The notes below the pieces were generated by a model. The model had not been told where the DNA came from. It made no database searches and saw nothing but the letters and a program-made list of their open reading frames with translations. From contig NZ_FOLE01000009.1 in NCBI RefSeq assembly GCF_900112255.1, forward strand, positions 124,001 to 188,000: DNA of 64,000 nucleotides. Reading direction: 5' to 3'. Position 1 is the stretch's first letter. Each line of letters begins with the position of its first letter. Origin of the DNA: Flexibacter flexilis DSM 6793 (GTDB lineage Bacteria; Bacteroidota; Bacteroidia; Cytophagales; Flexibacteraceae). Shown piece after piece: positions 34,350 to 43,881 of this stretch. The translations under genes were made by a program, and so were the position numbers.

Positions 34350-35465
34350 ATGAAATACATTGCCAAGCAAGATGCTTTTTTGCTTCTCGAAGATGGCAGC
34401 CTTTTTAAAGGTCAGGCTGTCGGGAAAATAGGAACAACGGGCGGAGAACTCTGCTTCAATACGGGCATGACGGGTTATCAGGAAATTTATACTGATCCGT
34501 CGTACACAGGACAACTTATTGTCCAAACAGTTGCGCACATCGGCAATTACGGGGTTCATGTTACCGAAACAGAGTCGAGCAGTGTAAAATTTGCGGGGTT
34601 GGTCTGCGGTACTTTTGCAGATGTTTACTCGCGCACAGTGTCGGAGGGTAGCCTTCAACAATACTTAGAAAAAGCGGGTATTGTGGGCATTAGTGGCTTA
34701 GACACGCGTCAAATCGTGCGCCACATTCGCAGTAAAGGAGCCATGAACGCGGTTATTTCTTCGGAAATGAGCGACCAGGAGCAACTCCAAGCCTATTTGC
34801 GTAGTGTTCCGTCTATGAGTAACTTGGAACTTTCTTCGCAAGTAAGCACGCCTCACGCCTACACGGTGGGTAGCGAGACGGCCTCTTGGCGCGTTGCGGT
34901 GCTGGATTTGGGTGTGAAGGAAAGCATTATCAAAAATTTGGTAGCCCGTGGCGTACAATGCCGCGTATTTCCTGCCAAAACTACTTTTGAGCAAATGCAA
35001 GCATGGCAACCCGACGGCTATTTTATTTCAAATGGCCCTGGCGATCCTGCCGCGATGGATTATGCCGTTGAGACCGTACAAGCCATTTTGGCTTCGGGCA
35101 AACCACTTTTCGGGATTTGCTTAGGTCATCAGATTTTGGCCAGAGCCTGTGGTATTAGCACTTACAAAATGCACCACGGACACAGAGGCCTGAATCATCC
35201 AGTCAAGAATTTGCGCACAGGCCGCACGGAAATCACTTCCCAAAATCATGGTTTTGCAGTAAACAAAGCTGATTTGCTGGCCAATGCCGAAGTAGAACTT
35301 ACGCATCTGAACCTTAACGACGATACCGTAGAAGGTTTGGCACTACTTCATAAGCCTGCGTTTTCGGTGCAATATCATCCCGAATCTTCGCCAGGTCCAC
35401 ACGATTCTACTTATTTGTTTGATGATTTTGTTGCACTTATCGCCAATAATGCGGTTTTAGCTTAA
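34350..35465 (+). CDS. carA: Carbamoyl-phosphate synthase small subunit
   Basis: 371 residues from ATG 34350; the longer frame to 34224 has no matching family sequence. The N-terminal domain has L-E-D-G-S-L-F-K-G and F-N-T-G-M-T-G-Y-Q-E-I; the C-terminal class I glutamine amidotransferase has the nucleophile C257 in G-I-C-L-G-H-Q and the H343/E345 pair in H-P-E-S-S-P-G-P. It releases ammonia from glutamine for the CarB subunit, which makes carbamoyl phosphate for pyrimidines and arginine. carB is not in the window, which is common where the two genes are separated. It is cytoplasmic and complete. Confidence 0.95.
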   Translation: MKYIAKQDAFLLLEDGSLFKGQAVGKIGTTGGELCFNTGMTGYQEIYTDPSYTGQLIVQTVAHIGNYGVHVTETESSSVKFAGLVCGTFADVYSRTVSEGSLQQYLEKAGIVGISGLDTRQIVRHIRSKGAMNAVISSEMSDQEQLQAYLRSVPSMSNLELSSQVSTPHAYTVGSETASWRVAVLDLGVKESIIKNLVARGVQCRVFPAKTTFEQMQAWQPDGYFISNGPGDPAAMDYAVETVQAILASGKPLFGICLGHQILARACGISTYKMHHGHRGLNHPVKNLRTGRTEITSQNHGFAVNKADLLANAEVELTHLNLNDDTVEGLALLHKPAFSVQYHPESSPGPHDSTYLFDDFVALIANNAVLA

Positions 35466-35538
35466 AATTTTTCAGACAAATAAAAGGCTGTGCATCATCG
35501 TTTTATATTTTTTGTACCACATAATACGCTACAATTCA

Positions 35539-36693
35539 ATGAAAAAGTACATTCTTTCTCTGCTTATAGCAGGTAGCCTCCCGACCACTGTTTCGGTTTT
35601 GGCTCAAACCAAACAACAGGCATTAGATTTACTAATGAAGAAAAAAGCTGTTTTGGAAGCCAAAGAAGCCATAGACAAAGTAACAGAGGGTTCGGGTAAA
35701 AGCGATGCGGAAGCATGGTTTTACAGAGGTATGATTTACAAGAGTTTATATGACGATGATGCACTTCGCCAAAATAACAAAGAAGCGGATTTGGAGGCTT
35801 ACAAAGCCTATAAAAAATCAATCAAGATGGGCGATGCGGAAGACGAAAATTTACAGCAGTCGCGCGAAGATATGTTTGAGTTGGCCGCAGGCTTTGTAAG
35901 CACAGCCACTAACTATTACGAAGATGGCATGAAAGGCGAGCAATTGGCCTTGAAAAAAGCTATTGAGTATTTTGATGCGTTCATTGATATTTATAACACT
36001 GTAACTGTAGAACAGGCCAATATTGATAAAAATCTAAAAGATAATGAGTTGGATTTTGCGAAAGTAAAATACATGGCCGCGCAAGCCAAAGAACGCGTAA
36101 AAGATATTGCGGGAGCTGAAAAATATTATCAAGAATTGGTAGATGCAAAGTTTAATGAACCTGCTTTGTATCTGAATTTGAGTAATTTATACATCGGCGA
36201 TGGCAAACGGGACAAAGCCGAAAAAGTGTTGATAGACGGCAGAAAACGCTTGCCCGAAGCCACCGAAATTTCGTTGGCTTATGCCAAACTTATCAGTGAT
36301 GACAAACGCTACCAAGAAGCCATCGACATTGCTCAAAAAGCCTCCAAACGAGACAAAAACAGCGGTTTGCCTTGGGCTACTTTGGGTGAGATTTACGAAA
36401 AAATGGTAGATTATCCGAAAGCCGAAGAAGCCTTCAAGAAAGGAATTGATGTTGCGCCAGACGATTTTGAGCCGACACACAATTTTGGTTGTTACTACTA
36501 CCGCCGCGCCGAAGCAAAAGCCAAGAAAAATGATGAATCGGCCAAAGAAGATTATTTAGCGGCTATCACATTTTTTGAGTCGGCCAACCGCGCAGACCCT
36601 AAAAATCAAGATAATTTGAGTAAATTGTACGACTGTTATTTAAAGACTGAAAATCAGCGCAAAGCCGACCAAATCAAGTTGCGTATGCGCTAA
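35539..36693 (+). CDS. Secreted tetratricopeptide-repeat protein
   Basis: 384 residues from ATG 35539; a TTG at 35512 would add nine residues before the signal peptide and is rejected. The signal peptide ends S-V-L-A-Q. The rest is helical with TPR-type units, for example [12 protein letters not shown] near 60, [15 protein letters not shown] near 205, [12 protein letters not shown] near 285, and [12 protein letters not shown] near 320. Such periplasmic TPR proteins usually scaffold protein complexes. It lies 73 bases after carA and 56 before the CoA-transferase gene; functional linkage to either is not evident. Confidence 0.85.
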   Translation: MKKYILSLLIAGSLPTTVSVLAQTKQQALDLLMKKKAVLEAKEAIDKVTEGSGKSDAEAWFYRGMIYKSLYDDDALRQNNKEADLEAYKAYKKSIKMGDAEDENLQQSREDMFELAAGFVSTATNYYEDGMKGEQLALKKAIEYFDAFIDIYNTVTVEQANIDKNLKDNELDFAKVKYMAAQAKERVKDIAGAEKYYQELVDAKFNEPALYLNLSNLYIGDGKRDKAEKVLIDGRKRLPEATEISLAYAKLISDDKRYQEAIDIAQKASKRDKNSGLPWATLGEIYEKMVDYPKAEEAFKKGIDVAPDDFEPTHNFGCYYYRRAEAKAKKNDESAKEDYLAAITFFESANRADPKNQDNLSKLYDCYLKTENQRKADQIKLRMR

Positions 36694-36749
36694 GATTTTG
36701 CTCAAAAAAAAATTTCATTAAAACTAAAACTAAAACTACGAAAATAATC

Positions 36750-37406
36750 ATGCTCGATAAAAATGGCATTGCTAAGCGTATCGCACGCGAATTGCGCGAC
36801 GGCTATTATGTAAATTTGGGTATCGGAATCCCGACTTTGGTGGCCAACTATATTCCAGAAGGCGTAAATGTAGTGTTACAGTCAGAAAATGGCTTGCTCG
36901 GCATCGGGCCGTTTCCGCACGAAAACGAAGTAGATGCAGACCTTATCAACGCTGGTAAACAGACGGTTACGATGGTTGATGGCTCTGCCTTGTTTAGTTC
37001 TGCCGAAAGTTTTGCCATGATTCGCGGCGGCCACGTACACCTGACTATTTTGGGCGCAATGGAAGTATCCGAAAACGGAGACATTGCAAACTGGAAAATC
37101 CCTGGCAAAATGGTAAAAGGCATGGGTGGCGCGATGGATTTGGTGGCTTCTGCCGAAAATATCATTGTGGCCATGCAGCACCGCAGCAAAGACGGACAAT
37201 CTAAACTCCTGAAAAAATGTGAGTTGCCGATTACGGGTTTGGGTTGCGTGAAGAAAGTAGTAACAGAATTGGCCGTGCTTGACGTGTTGCCTGAAGGCGG
37301 ATTTAAGTTGCTGGAACGCGCACCAGGGGTTTCGGTTGAAGAAATTAAGGCTGCCACCGAAGGCAAACTCATTGTAGAAGGCGAAATTCCTGAAATGGTA
37401 TTATAA
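36750..37406 (+). CDS. scoB: 3-oxoacid CoA-transferase subunit B
   Basis: 218 residues, normal for the beta subunit of succinyl-CoA:3-oxoacid CoA-transferase. Early residues ([19 protein letters not shown]) and the active-site glutamate in [10 protein letters not shown] (about E47) are conserved, as are G-A-M-E-V-S and [11 protein letters not shown]-like segments. With subunit A it transfers CoA between succinate and acetoacetate. No subunit A gene lies beside it: upstream is the TPR gene and downstream a convergent lipoprotein gene, so the partner must be elsewhere. A strong terminator follows. Confidence 0.93.
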   Translation: MLDKNGIAKRIARELRDGYYVNLGIGIPTLVANYIPEGVNVVLQSENGLLGIGPFPHENEVDADLINAGKQTVTMVDGSALFSSAESFAMIRGGHVHLTILGAMEVSENGDIANWKIPGKMVKGMGGAMDLVASAENIIVAMQHRSKDGQSKLLKKCELPITGLGCVKKVVTELAVLDVLPEGGFKLLERAPGVSVEEIKAATEGKLIVEGEIPEMVL

Positions 37407-37430
37407 AATTTGCTTATATATCTCAACAAC

Positions 37431-37464
37431 AAAAAAGCCAAGACGATAACATCTTGGCTTTTTT
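37431..37464. terminator. Terminator after scoB
   Basis: Perfect stem AAAAAAGCCAAGA / TCTTGGCTTTTTT, 8-base loop, T run. Confidence 0.9.
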
Positions 37465-37615
37465 CGTAATCAACAGTAAGTTTACCTAACCTTGTAATTG
37501 CAAGCCCGAAGGCTGCATTATTGTTTTATCAAATTTGATGCCAAAGCATTTTTTAGATAAAAGGTTAAGCAAAAAGCTGTTGCAAAATATTTTTATTTAT
37601 CTGAAAATCAGGTAA

Positions 37616-38017
37616 TTACTGGTTTTTTACTAAACGATTGATTTGGCCTAAGCTCTCGTAATTAAGTGTATCGGCTGTTACCGAATAATTCCAAGTTGCC
37701 ATATTGTAAGACTTCATTACGATTTTATGCGTAGAGTCAGCTTTGCGGTAGCCAGTCATCGTAAACATGATATTGTTGCGTTTGGAATCTACTTCATAAG
37801 TTCCGAAAATGCTGTCAGCGTTGGCCGTATCTTTTACTGATGAGGTTTTGCGTAGAATCAACTGCCCAAAAGAACCGTCTTCTTTAAACTCAAATCTTTC
37901 GCCTACGCTACCCCATTTGCCATACAATTGGGTGTCTGGGGAAATGCTTACAGTTTCGCAAGCCAATGCAAATGCAGCGATTACAGTAGTTACAGCGATT
38001 TGTCTAAAATATCTCAT
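37616..38017 (-). CDS. Small lipocalin-like lipoprotein
   Basis: 133 residues. A hydrophobic N-terminus ends A-L-A-C-E, a plausible lipobox with cysteine near residue 20. The mature part begins L-Y-G-K-W-G-S-V-G-E-R-F-E-F-K-E-D-G-S-F, the pattern of lipocalin-like domains (K-W then an extended barrel), and continues as alternating strands. Ligand unknown. It ends about 150 bases from the scoB terminator and lies 20 bases downstream of the beta-barrel gene on the same strand, so the two are probably one operon. Confidence 0.75.
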   Translation of the reverse strand: MRYFRQIAVTTVIAAFALACETVSISPDTQLYGKWGSVGERFEFKEDGSFGQLILRKTSSVKDTANADSIFGTYEVDSKRNNIMFTMTGYRKADSTHKIVMKSYNMATWNYSVTADTLNYESLGQINRLVKNQ

Positions 38018-38037
38018 TGTTATTGTGTTTCAGGGAA

Positions 38038-38751
38038 TTAGAAAATGATACCAATCGATGGAGCCAAGTAAAGCGAGAAAATAGTACCGTCGTCGTCAAA
38101 ACCTACGATAGCACCGCCATTAAGATTGGCTACCAAATGGCGAGTTGGCATAATAAACTGATAACCAACACCTAAACTCCCTCTGTATGGCTTTAGTTCT
38201 GCAAATGGAACAGCTACGTTAGGTTGCTTAAATTCGCGTGGACGTACAATCATCGAATAAGGTTTGATAGTGCCGTCTCCGTACAACAAATTACCGTAAC
38301 CAGCATTGAGGTAGCCATAAAAGCCTGCAGGAGCTTCGCCTGTAAAATAGTATTTGAGAGCAACTTCCGCCAAATAGCCATTTTTCATGAAAGATTCTTC
38401 GTATTTCTGCATGGCGTTATTCTTTTTGCTGTCGGTGGTTCCCAACTTCCCAAAAACATTTACACCAAAAGACATCTTGTTGTTAATTGGAAATTCAAAT
38501 TCCAAACCTGCTGTATTCCAAAGAAATCCAGGCGCAAATTTTACGTTTATGCCACTTCCATCGTGCTTGATGGGGGCGTGATGTTCTGAGCTTGCGCCAT
38601 CTTCTTCGCCTCCATCGGCTGAGGATTTGCCTTTTTTCTTAGAAGATTTTTTGGCGGGTTTTCTTTTTTGTGCAGCAGCTTCATGCCCCGAGACCATCAA
38701 AAAACAAAACAATAAACTTAAACAGCCAATTAAGTAAAAATGTCTTTTCAT
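38038..38751 (-). CDS. Outer membrane beta-barrel protein
   Basis: 237 residues from the ATG at 38751; the frame opens two codons earlier. A signal peptide ends A-A-A-Q. Next is a charged linker rich in Lys and Ser (K-R-K-P-A-K-K-S-S-K-K-K), then a barrel of about eight strands with alternating aromatic residues (G-L-E-F-E-F-P-I, V-A-L-K-Y-Y-F-T-G, G-V-G-Y-Q-F-I-M) ending in S-I-G-I-I-F, with a terminal phenylalanine typical for outer membrane insertion. Function unknown; the basic linker could touch peptidoglycan or LPS (inference). A good promoter lies upstream at 38819. Confidence 0.82.
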   Translation of the reverse strand: MKRHFYLIGCLSLLFCFLMVSGHEAAAQKRKPAKKSSKKKGKSSADGGEEDGASSEHHAPIKHDGSGINVKFAPGFLWNTAGLEFEFPINNKMSFGVNVFGKLGTTDSKKNNAMQKYEESFMKNGYLAEVALKYYFTGEAPAGFYGYLNAGYGNLLYGDGTIKPYSMIVRPREFKQPNVAVPFAELKPYRGSLGVGYQFIMPTRHLVANLNGGAIVGFDDDGTIFSLYLAPSIGIIF

Positions 38752-38818
38752 ATACAATTTTATGTTTTTGGTATTTCACTACACCTAAGTAACTTCTATC
38801 AGACTCTATTTTTTAAAT

Positions 38819-38851
38819 CAAAAGTAAAGCCTTAGTCAGTAAGACTGCAAA
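38819..38851 (-). promoter_or_regulatory. Promoter TTTG-N21-TACTTTTG (minus strand)
   Basis: On the minus strand TTTG (38851-38848), a 21-base spacer and TACTTTTG (38826-38819) match the Bacteroidota consensus, about 70 bases before the beta-barrel ATG. Confidence 0.6.
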
Positions 38852-39088
38852 TGTAATATTTTTTATAAAAAACAAGAAGTATTATTTTTCTATTTTATGT
38901 AAAATAAGGATAAATATCTGATTGTTAGTTGATTATAATTCAATAAATATATAGGTCATGTCTAGGCCAATTCCTAAAGTCTCTTTATATCACAAAACAA
39001 CGCAACTGTTTTATAGTGTTATACAGCAAAAAGGCTCATTACATTGCATCACAATTAGTTAAATCAGGTGGTTTTGAGAAACAAAGCC

Positions 39089-39096
39089 TACCTTTG
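39089..39096 (+). promoter_or_regulatory. -7 promoter box TACCTTTG
   Basis: Exact TAnnTTTG, 43 bases before ATG 39140. An earlier in-frame start at 39068 would lie upstream of the transcript start, so it is rejected. Confidence 0.6.
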
Positions 39097-39139
39097 CCCC
39101 ACAATTCTATATTATATACCTAAATTCCTCCGAATACAC

Positions 39140-40051
39140 ATGAAAAACATTGCCTCTTGGGACGACGCGCTGCTGGATTTTAAGAATTATATGCGCTTGG
39201 AAAGGAGTATGTCCGACAACTCCATCGAAGCCTATTTGCGCGACGTAGAGCGTTTTCGACAATTTCTTGCGCTCGACAACAAAAAAACAGAGCCTTTGGC
39301 CATACAAGCCAACGACATTCGTAACTTCTTGATTTACATTGCTGAATTGGGAATGTCGGCCACCTCACAGGCGCGTATGCTTTCGGGCCTCAAGGCGTTT
39401 TTTAAGTTTATGATGTACGAGCATCAGCTTAGCATCGACCCGACCCAAAACATACAAGGTCCTCAGATCGGCAAGAAACTCCCTGAAGTGCTGGAAGTAC
39501 ACGAAGTCGAACAGATTTTGGCCGCGATAGATGTTTCTAAACCAGAAGGTATCCGTAACCGCGCCATGCTCGAAACGCTGTACAGTTCGGGGTTACGCGT
39601 GTCCGAGCTGATAGATTTGCGCATCAGTAACCTGTTTTTTGATATTGGTTTTATCAAGGTAATCGGGAAAAATAACAAAGAACGCTTTGTGCCAATCGGC
39701 GAAGAAGCCATCAAACACATTGGCTTGTACATGAAGCATGTGCGTGCCAATTGGGACATACAAAAAGGCAGTGAAGATGTGGTGTTTGTGAACCGACGCG
39801 GCAGCCAACTCACGCGCGTGATGGTTTTTGCTATTATCAAAGACCTAACACTCAAAGCGGGAATTACAAAAAGTGTGAGTCCGCATACATTCCGACATTC
39901 GTTTGCTACGCACTTGCTCGAAGGCGGCGCAGACCTCAGAGCCATTCAAGAAATGCTCGGTCACGAGTCCATTATTACCACCCAAATTTATACACATTTG
40001 GATGTGGAATATCTCAAACAAGTAATCAAAGAATTTCATCCAAGAAGTTAG
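39140..40051 (+). CDS. xerD: Tyrosine recombinase XerD
   Basis: 303 residues, normal for XerC/XerD. The N-terminal SAM-like core-binding domain (about 8-95) is followed by the catalytic domain with all six residues: R153 (G-L-R-V-S-E-L), K177 (I-G-K-N-N-K), H249 and R252 (P-H-T-F-R-H), H275 (L-G-H) and nucleophile Y284 (I-Y-T-H). It resolves chromosome dimers at dif together with XerC and the FtsK translocase. XerD is chosen over XerC from overall motif likeness and the usual neighbourhood; a XerC-like paralogue elsewhere cannot be excluded. No att site or mobile DNA surrounds it, so it is a housekeeping recombinase. Confidence 0.9.
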   Translation: MKNIASWDDALLDFKNYMRLERSMSDNSIEAYLRDVERFRQFLALDNKKTEPLAIQANDIRNFLIYIAELGMSATSQARMLSGLKAFFKFMMYEHQLSIDPTQNIQGPQIGKKLPEVLEVHEVEQILAAIDVSKPEGIRNRAMLETLYSSGLRVSELIDLRISNLFFDIGFIKVIGKNNKERFVPIGEEAIKHIGLYMKHVRANWDIQKGSEDVVFVNRRGSQLTRVMVFAIIKDLTLKAGITKSVSPHTFRHSFATHLLEGGADLRAIQEMLGHESIITTQIYTHLDVEYLKQVIKEFHPRS

Positions 40052-40072
40052 TTTTCAGATTTTATAAAAAAC

Positions 40073-40113
40073 AAAAAGCCGCGTTGAATATCAGATTTCA
40101 ACGCGGCTTTTTT
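40073..40113. terminator. Bidirectional terminator
   Basis: Perfect 16-bp stem AAAAAGCCGCGTTGAA / TTCAACGCGGCTTTTT between convergent xerD and the amidase gene. Confidence 0.9.
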
Positions 40114-40124
40114 GGGTAACTATT

Positions 40125-40910
40125 TTAGTTTTGTTCCATTTCCTCGCGATAGTCGCGAATGGCTCTATAAATTCCTGAAGCTAAATAAACTTGTCCTAGT
40201 TCGTTGTTCAAATATTTTTCTTCGTCGCGGTTGGTCAAGTAGCCCGTTTCGATGAGTACGCTCGGCATAGCGGTACGCCAAAGCACCAAGAAACCTGCTT
40301 GTTTTACGCCTCGACTGTTGCGGCCAACGCGTTTTTTGAACTGATTTTCAATTTTTTCGGCCAAAATTAAAGAACTTGCCACGTGTGCATTTTGCATTTG
40401 TGCAAAGAAAATATGTGCCAGTGGCGATTTTGGGTCAAAGCCTTCGTATTTCTGCAAATAGTTGTCTTCCTGCAAAACTACGTCATTTTCGCGTTTGGCT
40501 ACTTCTAAGTTGCCTTTGGTGGTATGCAAACCCATCGTGTAGGTTTCTGAGCCATAAATATGCTTGGGTCCAGAGTTGCAGTGAATAGAAATGAAAAGGT
40601 CGGCATTATTTTTGTTGGCAATGCCTGCGCGGTCGTGTAGCTCTACGAAATGATTGGTTTTGCGTGTGTAAATGACTTTCACATCAGGCATATACGTGTT
40701 GAGGGTTTTGCCCAACTCCAGCGCGATTTTGAGCGTAACTTCACCTTCTTTGGATTTGGCACCCAAACAACCAGGGTCTTTGCCGCCATGCCCCGCATCA
40801 ATAACAATGGTGCGTAATTTATAGTGGCCTTTGGATTTCTCTAAAGTAGTAAACGAACCCAATACAACAACTGAAGCAATAAGACAGATAGAAACAATAT
40901 TTTTGAGCAT
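40125..40910 (-). CDS. N-acetylmuramoyl-L-alanine amidase (Amidase_3)
   Basis: 261 residues. A short signal peptide or membrane anchor (2-20) precedes the zinc amidase domain: V-I-D-A-G-H-G-G-K-D-P-G with zinc ligand H41, E57 in G-E-V-T-L, H110 in I-S-I-H-C-N-S and the catalytic glutamate in V-L-I-E-T-G-Y-L. It cuts the amide bond between N-acetylmuramic acid and the peptide stem in the periplasm (AmiA/B/C type). Its ATG (complement of 40908-40910) interlocks with an ATG on the plus strand at 40909 in a CATG palindrome; the divergent lptD gene probably starts farther downstream. Confidence 0.92.
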   Translation of the reverse strand: MLKNIVSICLIASVVVLGSFTTLEKSKGHYKLRTIVIDAGHGGKDPGCLGAKSKEGEVTLKIALELGKTLNTYMPDVKVIYTRKTNHFVELHDRAGIANKNNADLFISIHCNSGPKHIYGSETYTMGLHTTKGNLEVAKRENDVVLQEDNYLQKYEGFDPKSPLAHIFFAQMQNAHVASSLILAEKIENQFKKRVGRNSRGVKQAGFLVLWRTAMPSVLIETGYLTNRDEEKYLNNELGQVYLASGIYRAIRDYREEMEQN

Positions 40911-40936
40911 GACACGGCAAAAAAAGAGTTATTCCC

Positions 40937-40944
40937 TATTTTTG
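40937..40944 (+). promoter_or_regulatory. -7 promoter box TATTTTTG of lptD
   Basis: Matches TAnnTTTG 37 bases before the TTG at 40981. If used, the ATG at 40909 is upstream of the transcript, which decides the start choice. Confidence 0.5.
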
Positions 40945-40980
40945 TGCAAAATTGTAAATTTTTGGCTAAAAGGTAAACAA

Positions 40981-43647
40981 TTGTTACGCAAATTCGACCT
41001 GAAAGGAACATTATTCCTTTGCACAATGCTGTTAGCTCTGGGAGCTGCCGCACAAAACAACACGAGTAGTCCGAAAACAAAGACTGCTCCACCAACAGAC
41101 ACTACGCGCACCGACAGCTTGAAAGCCAAGCAGATAGGCGATGTAAAGACAACCGTAACCTACACGGCTACCGACTCGATGCGTTTTGATATTGATACAA
41201 AAAAAGTATATCTGTACGGACAAGCCGATATAGATTACGGCGACATTTCACTCAATGCCGACCGCGTAGAAATCAATTGGGAAAATAATACGCTCAAAGC
41301 AACAGGTACACCCGACTCGGCTGGAGGGAAAGAACACGGCACACCCGTATTCAAACAAGGGGCAGATCAATATGTTGCCAAAGTCATTAAATACAATTTT
41401 AAAACCAAGCAAGGCCATATTTCCGAAATCGTAACACAGCAAGGCGAAGGCTATTTGCACGGCGAAACCGTCAAGAAAGCGGCCAACGACGAAATGTTTG
41501 TGCAACACGCTCAATACACTACCTGTAATTTGGCGCACCCGCACTTTTATATCAATGCCCAAAAAATTAAGATGATACCGAAAGATAAACTTATTTCGGG
41601 GCCTTTTAATTTGGTACTGGCCGATGTGCCTACGCCGCTGGGCTTTTTTATGGGAATTTTCCCGACTCCAGAGTCAAGGTCTTCGGGCATTATTATTCCG
41701 ACTTACGGCGAGGCTACCGACAGAGGTTTTTATCTGCGCGATGGTGGCTATTATTGGTCTGTAAATGACAATATTGGCATTAACTTTTTAGGCCAAATTT
41801 ATTCTAAAGGAAGTTATGGCTTGTCGGTGGCTTCGCAGTACAAAAAACGCTATGCCTACGACGGTAATTTTGCCATCAGACACAACTACCGTAAAACAGG
41901 CGACGAAAGTAACCCTGATATTTTTAAAGATTATTGGATAGAATGGTCGCACAGGCCTGTTACGCGTAAAAGTAGCAGTTTCTCGGCTTCCGTTAATGCA
42001 GGTTCGTCGGGCTACAACAACCGTAACTCATTCAATGCCAACAACTATTTGGCGGCTTCATTTAGCTCGCGCGTTTCTTATTCCAAAACCTTTACGGGTA
42101 CGCCTTTTAGTTTGGGGGTAAATGCTTCGCAGCAACAAAGCAGTTCGGGTGTTATGAATTTCACATTGCCCGATGTGGCCTTCAACATGATGAGTATTTA
42201 TCCGTTCAGAGGCAAAACGGGCAGCCAAAATAATTGGTATCAGAACATCAACATGAGTTATGCCATGACCTCGCAAAACTCCATTTCCAACAACCGACTT
42301 ATCAGACCGACTTTTACAGACATCGACGAAAAATTATACAATCGCGATTTGAATACAATGTTGGTCTTGAAAGAATCAAGTACTTCTGATGTACTGAAAC
42401 GTATGAATACAGGCGTTTCGCACCGTATCCCGATTTCGACTACGTTTAGAATTTTGAATAACATTAACGTTTCGCCTTCGGTGAGCTATTCAGAAAACTG
42501 GTATTTCAGACGTTTTAAGTTTAATACGGTAAATTATGGAAGTGTGTTAGGCGACAGTATCAACGCCGATACAACCAATGGTTTTTATCGCGTGTATAAC
42601 TACAATACTTCTATCAGCCTTAATACGCGTATGTACGGAACATTCTATACACGTCGTAGTAAAAAAATTGAGGCATTCCGCCATACGATTAACCCAAACG
42701 TAGGTTTTTCGTATCAACCAGACTTTTCGGATACACGTTACGGAATGTACAAACGCGTAACAGCCAACAATAAAGAATATGTACTTGACCCGTATCAGGG
42801 CAGTTTGTACGGTGGCGCATCGCGCGGCAAATCAGCCAGTATGTCGTTTGGCCTCACCAACTCATTGGAAATGAAGCTACGCGCCAAACCTGACACCAAC
42901 GCCAAAGCAGACGCCAAGCCACCCAAAGGCAAGAAAGTTTCGTTGATTGATAACTTCTCGATTAACAGTGCTTACAACTTTGCGGCGGACTCTTTCAATC
43001 TTTCGCCTATTTCGATGCGTGCGCAAACCAATATTTTGGGACGTTTTGCCCTCAACGTAGGCGCGACACTCGACCCGTATATTTATGTGATTGACGATAA
43101 AAATACGACCACAGGCACGCGCATTAACAAGTTTGCTTGGGATACGAAAGGCAAAGGCCTTGGGCAGTTTTCTAATTTTATGGCAACGCTTTCTACGAGC
43201 CTAAACCCTGCGGCACTCAAGCCAAAGACGTTGGCCAAAGCCCAAAACGATCCGAATTTGCAATCCGAATTAGATTTTATTAATGCCAACCGCGATTTGT
43301 ACGTGGACTTTACGGTGCCTTGGAATTTGAGTATCAACTACGCGTTCTATTATAGCAAAACAGGTTATGCGGCCTCGAACATTACGCAATCCGTAACCGT
43401 ATCGGGCGATATTAGCATTACCAAAAACTGGAAAATCACTTCTAATTCGGGTTACGATTTCAAATCAAAACAGTTTGTTTACCCGAATATTGGGATTTTC
43501 AGGGAAATGCACTGCTGGCAAATGCGCTTCGACTGGACACCGACAGGTACACGTGGCGGATCGTTTAGCATCAACATTAGCCCGAAAGCCTCTATCCTGC
43601 AAGACCTCAAGTTTACGCGCCGCCGTAGCTGGTACGATAACTATTAA
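40981..43647 (+). CDS. lptD: LPS-assembly protein LptD homologue
   Basis: 888 residues with the TTG start at 40981, which gives a normal signal peptide (M-L-R-K-F-D-L-K-G-T then hydrophobic, G-A-A-A-Q). ATG 40909 gives 24 more residues but lies before the -7 box; ATG 41026 would leave an unusually short signal. The N-terminal part (about 50-210) has the OstA/LptA beta-jellyroll pattern (D-T-K-K-V-Y-L-Y-G-Q-A-D-I-D-Y, V-E-I-N-W-E-N-N), followed by a large outer membrane barrel ending near R-R-R-S-W-Y-D-N-Y. It inserts lipopolysaccharide in the outer leaflet. The Bacteroidota form is only distantly like that of E. coli. No lptE neighbour is evident. Confidence 0.87.
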   Translation: MLRKFDLKGTLFLCTMLLALGAAAQNNTSSPKTKTAPPTDTTRTDSLKAKQIGDVKTTVTYTATDSMRFDIDTKKVYLYGQADIDYGDISLNADRVEINWENNTLKATGTPDSAGGKEHGTPVFKQGADQYVAKVIKYNFKTKQGHISEIVTQQGEGYLHGETVKKAANDEMFVQHAQYTTCNLAHPHFYINAQKIKMIPKDKLISGPFNLVLADVPTPLGFFMGIFPTPESRSSGIIIPTYGEATDRGFYLRDGGYYWSVNDNIGINFLGQIYSKGSYGLSVASQYKKRYAYDGNFAIRHNYRKTGDESNPDIFKDYWIEWSHRPVTRKSSSFSASVNAGSSGYNNRNSFNANNYLAASFSSRVSYSKTFTGTPFSLGVNASQQQSSSGVMNFTLPDVAFNMMSIYPFRGKTGSQNNWYQNINMSYAMTSQNSISNNRLIRPTFTDIDEKLYNRDLNTMLVLKESSTSDVLKRMNTGVSHRIPISTTFRILNNINVSPSVSYSENWYFRRFKFNTVNYGSVLGDSINADTTNGFYRVYNYNTSISLNTRMYGTFYTRRSKKIEAFRHTINPNVGFSYQPDFSDTRYGMYKRVTANNKEYVLDPYQGSLYGGASRGKSASMSFGLTNSLEMKLRAKPDTNAKADAKPPKGKKVSLIDNFSINSAYNFAADSFNLSPISMRAQTNILGRFALNVGATLDPYIYVIDDKNTTTGTRINKFAWDTKGKGLGQFSNFMATLSTSLNPAALKPKTLAKAQNDPNLQSELDFINANRDLYVDFTVPWNLSINYAFYYSKTGYAASNITQSVTVSGDISITKNWKITSNSGYDFKSKQFVYPNIGIFREMHCWQMRFDWTPTGTRGGSFSINISPKASILQDLKFTRRRSWYDNY

Positions 43648-43658
43648 GTCGTTTGTTT

Positions 43659-43716
43659 TCGGTGCTGTTGGGTTTGAGTTGAATTAACTAACAGCACTGA
43701 AAATGAGTTTTTTATG
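43659..43716 (+). terminator. Probable terminator after lptD
   Basis: TCGGTGCTGTT pairs with AACAGCACTGA (one G-T pair), followed after 7 bases by TTTTTT. Confidence 0.5.
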
Positions 43717-43797
43717 AAAAATAAAAAATTAATTGCGGTAAAAATGGAAACTGTTTTTGTTTTTCTTGGATAAATAATACAGATTTGCACCGCAAAC

Positions 43798-43874
<77 letters not shown>

Positions 43875-43881
43875 AACACTA

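Larger units (their letters stand above)
38752..39139. other. Divergent AT-rich intergenic region
   Basis: 388 bases between the beta-barrel gene and xerD. It contains a minus-strand promoter (38819-38851) and a plus-strand -7 box (39089). The centre (38870-38960) is extremely AT-rich and has no coding frame. I see no RNA gene. Confidence 0.55.

Noticed and set aside
39140-40051. Integrase of a mobile island
   Set aside because: Length and all motifs fit housekeeping XerC/D, there is no tRNA-adjacent att repeat, and the surrounding genes are core.
40831-40980. Extended lptD N-terminus from 40831 or 40909
   Set aside because: The first part lies inside the divergent amidase gene and upstream of a -7 box, and it places the signal peptide internally.
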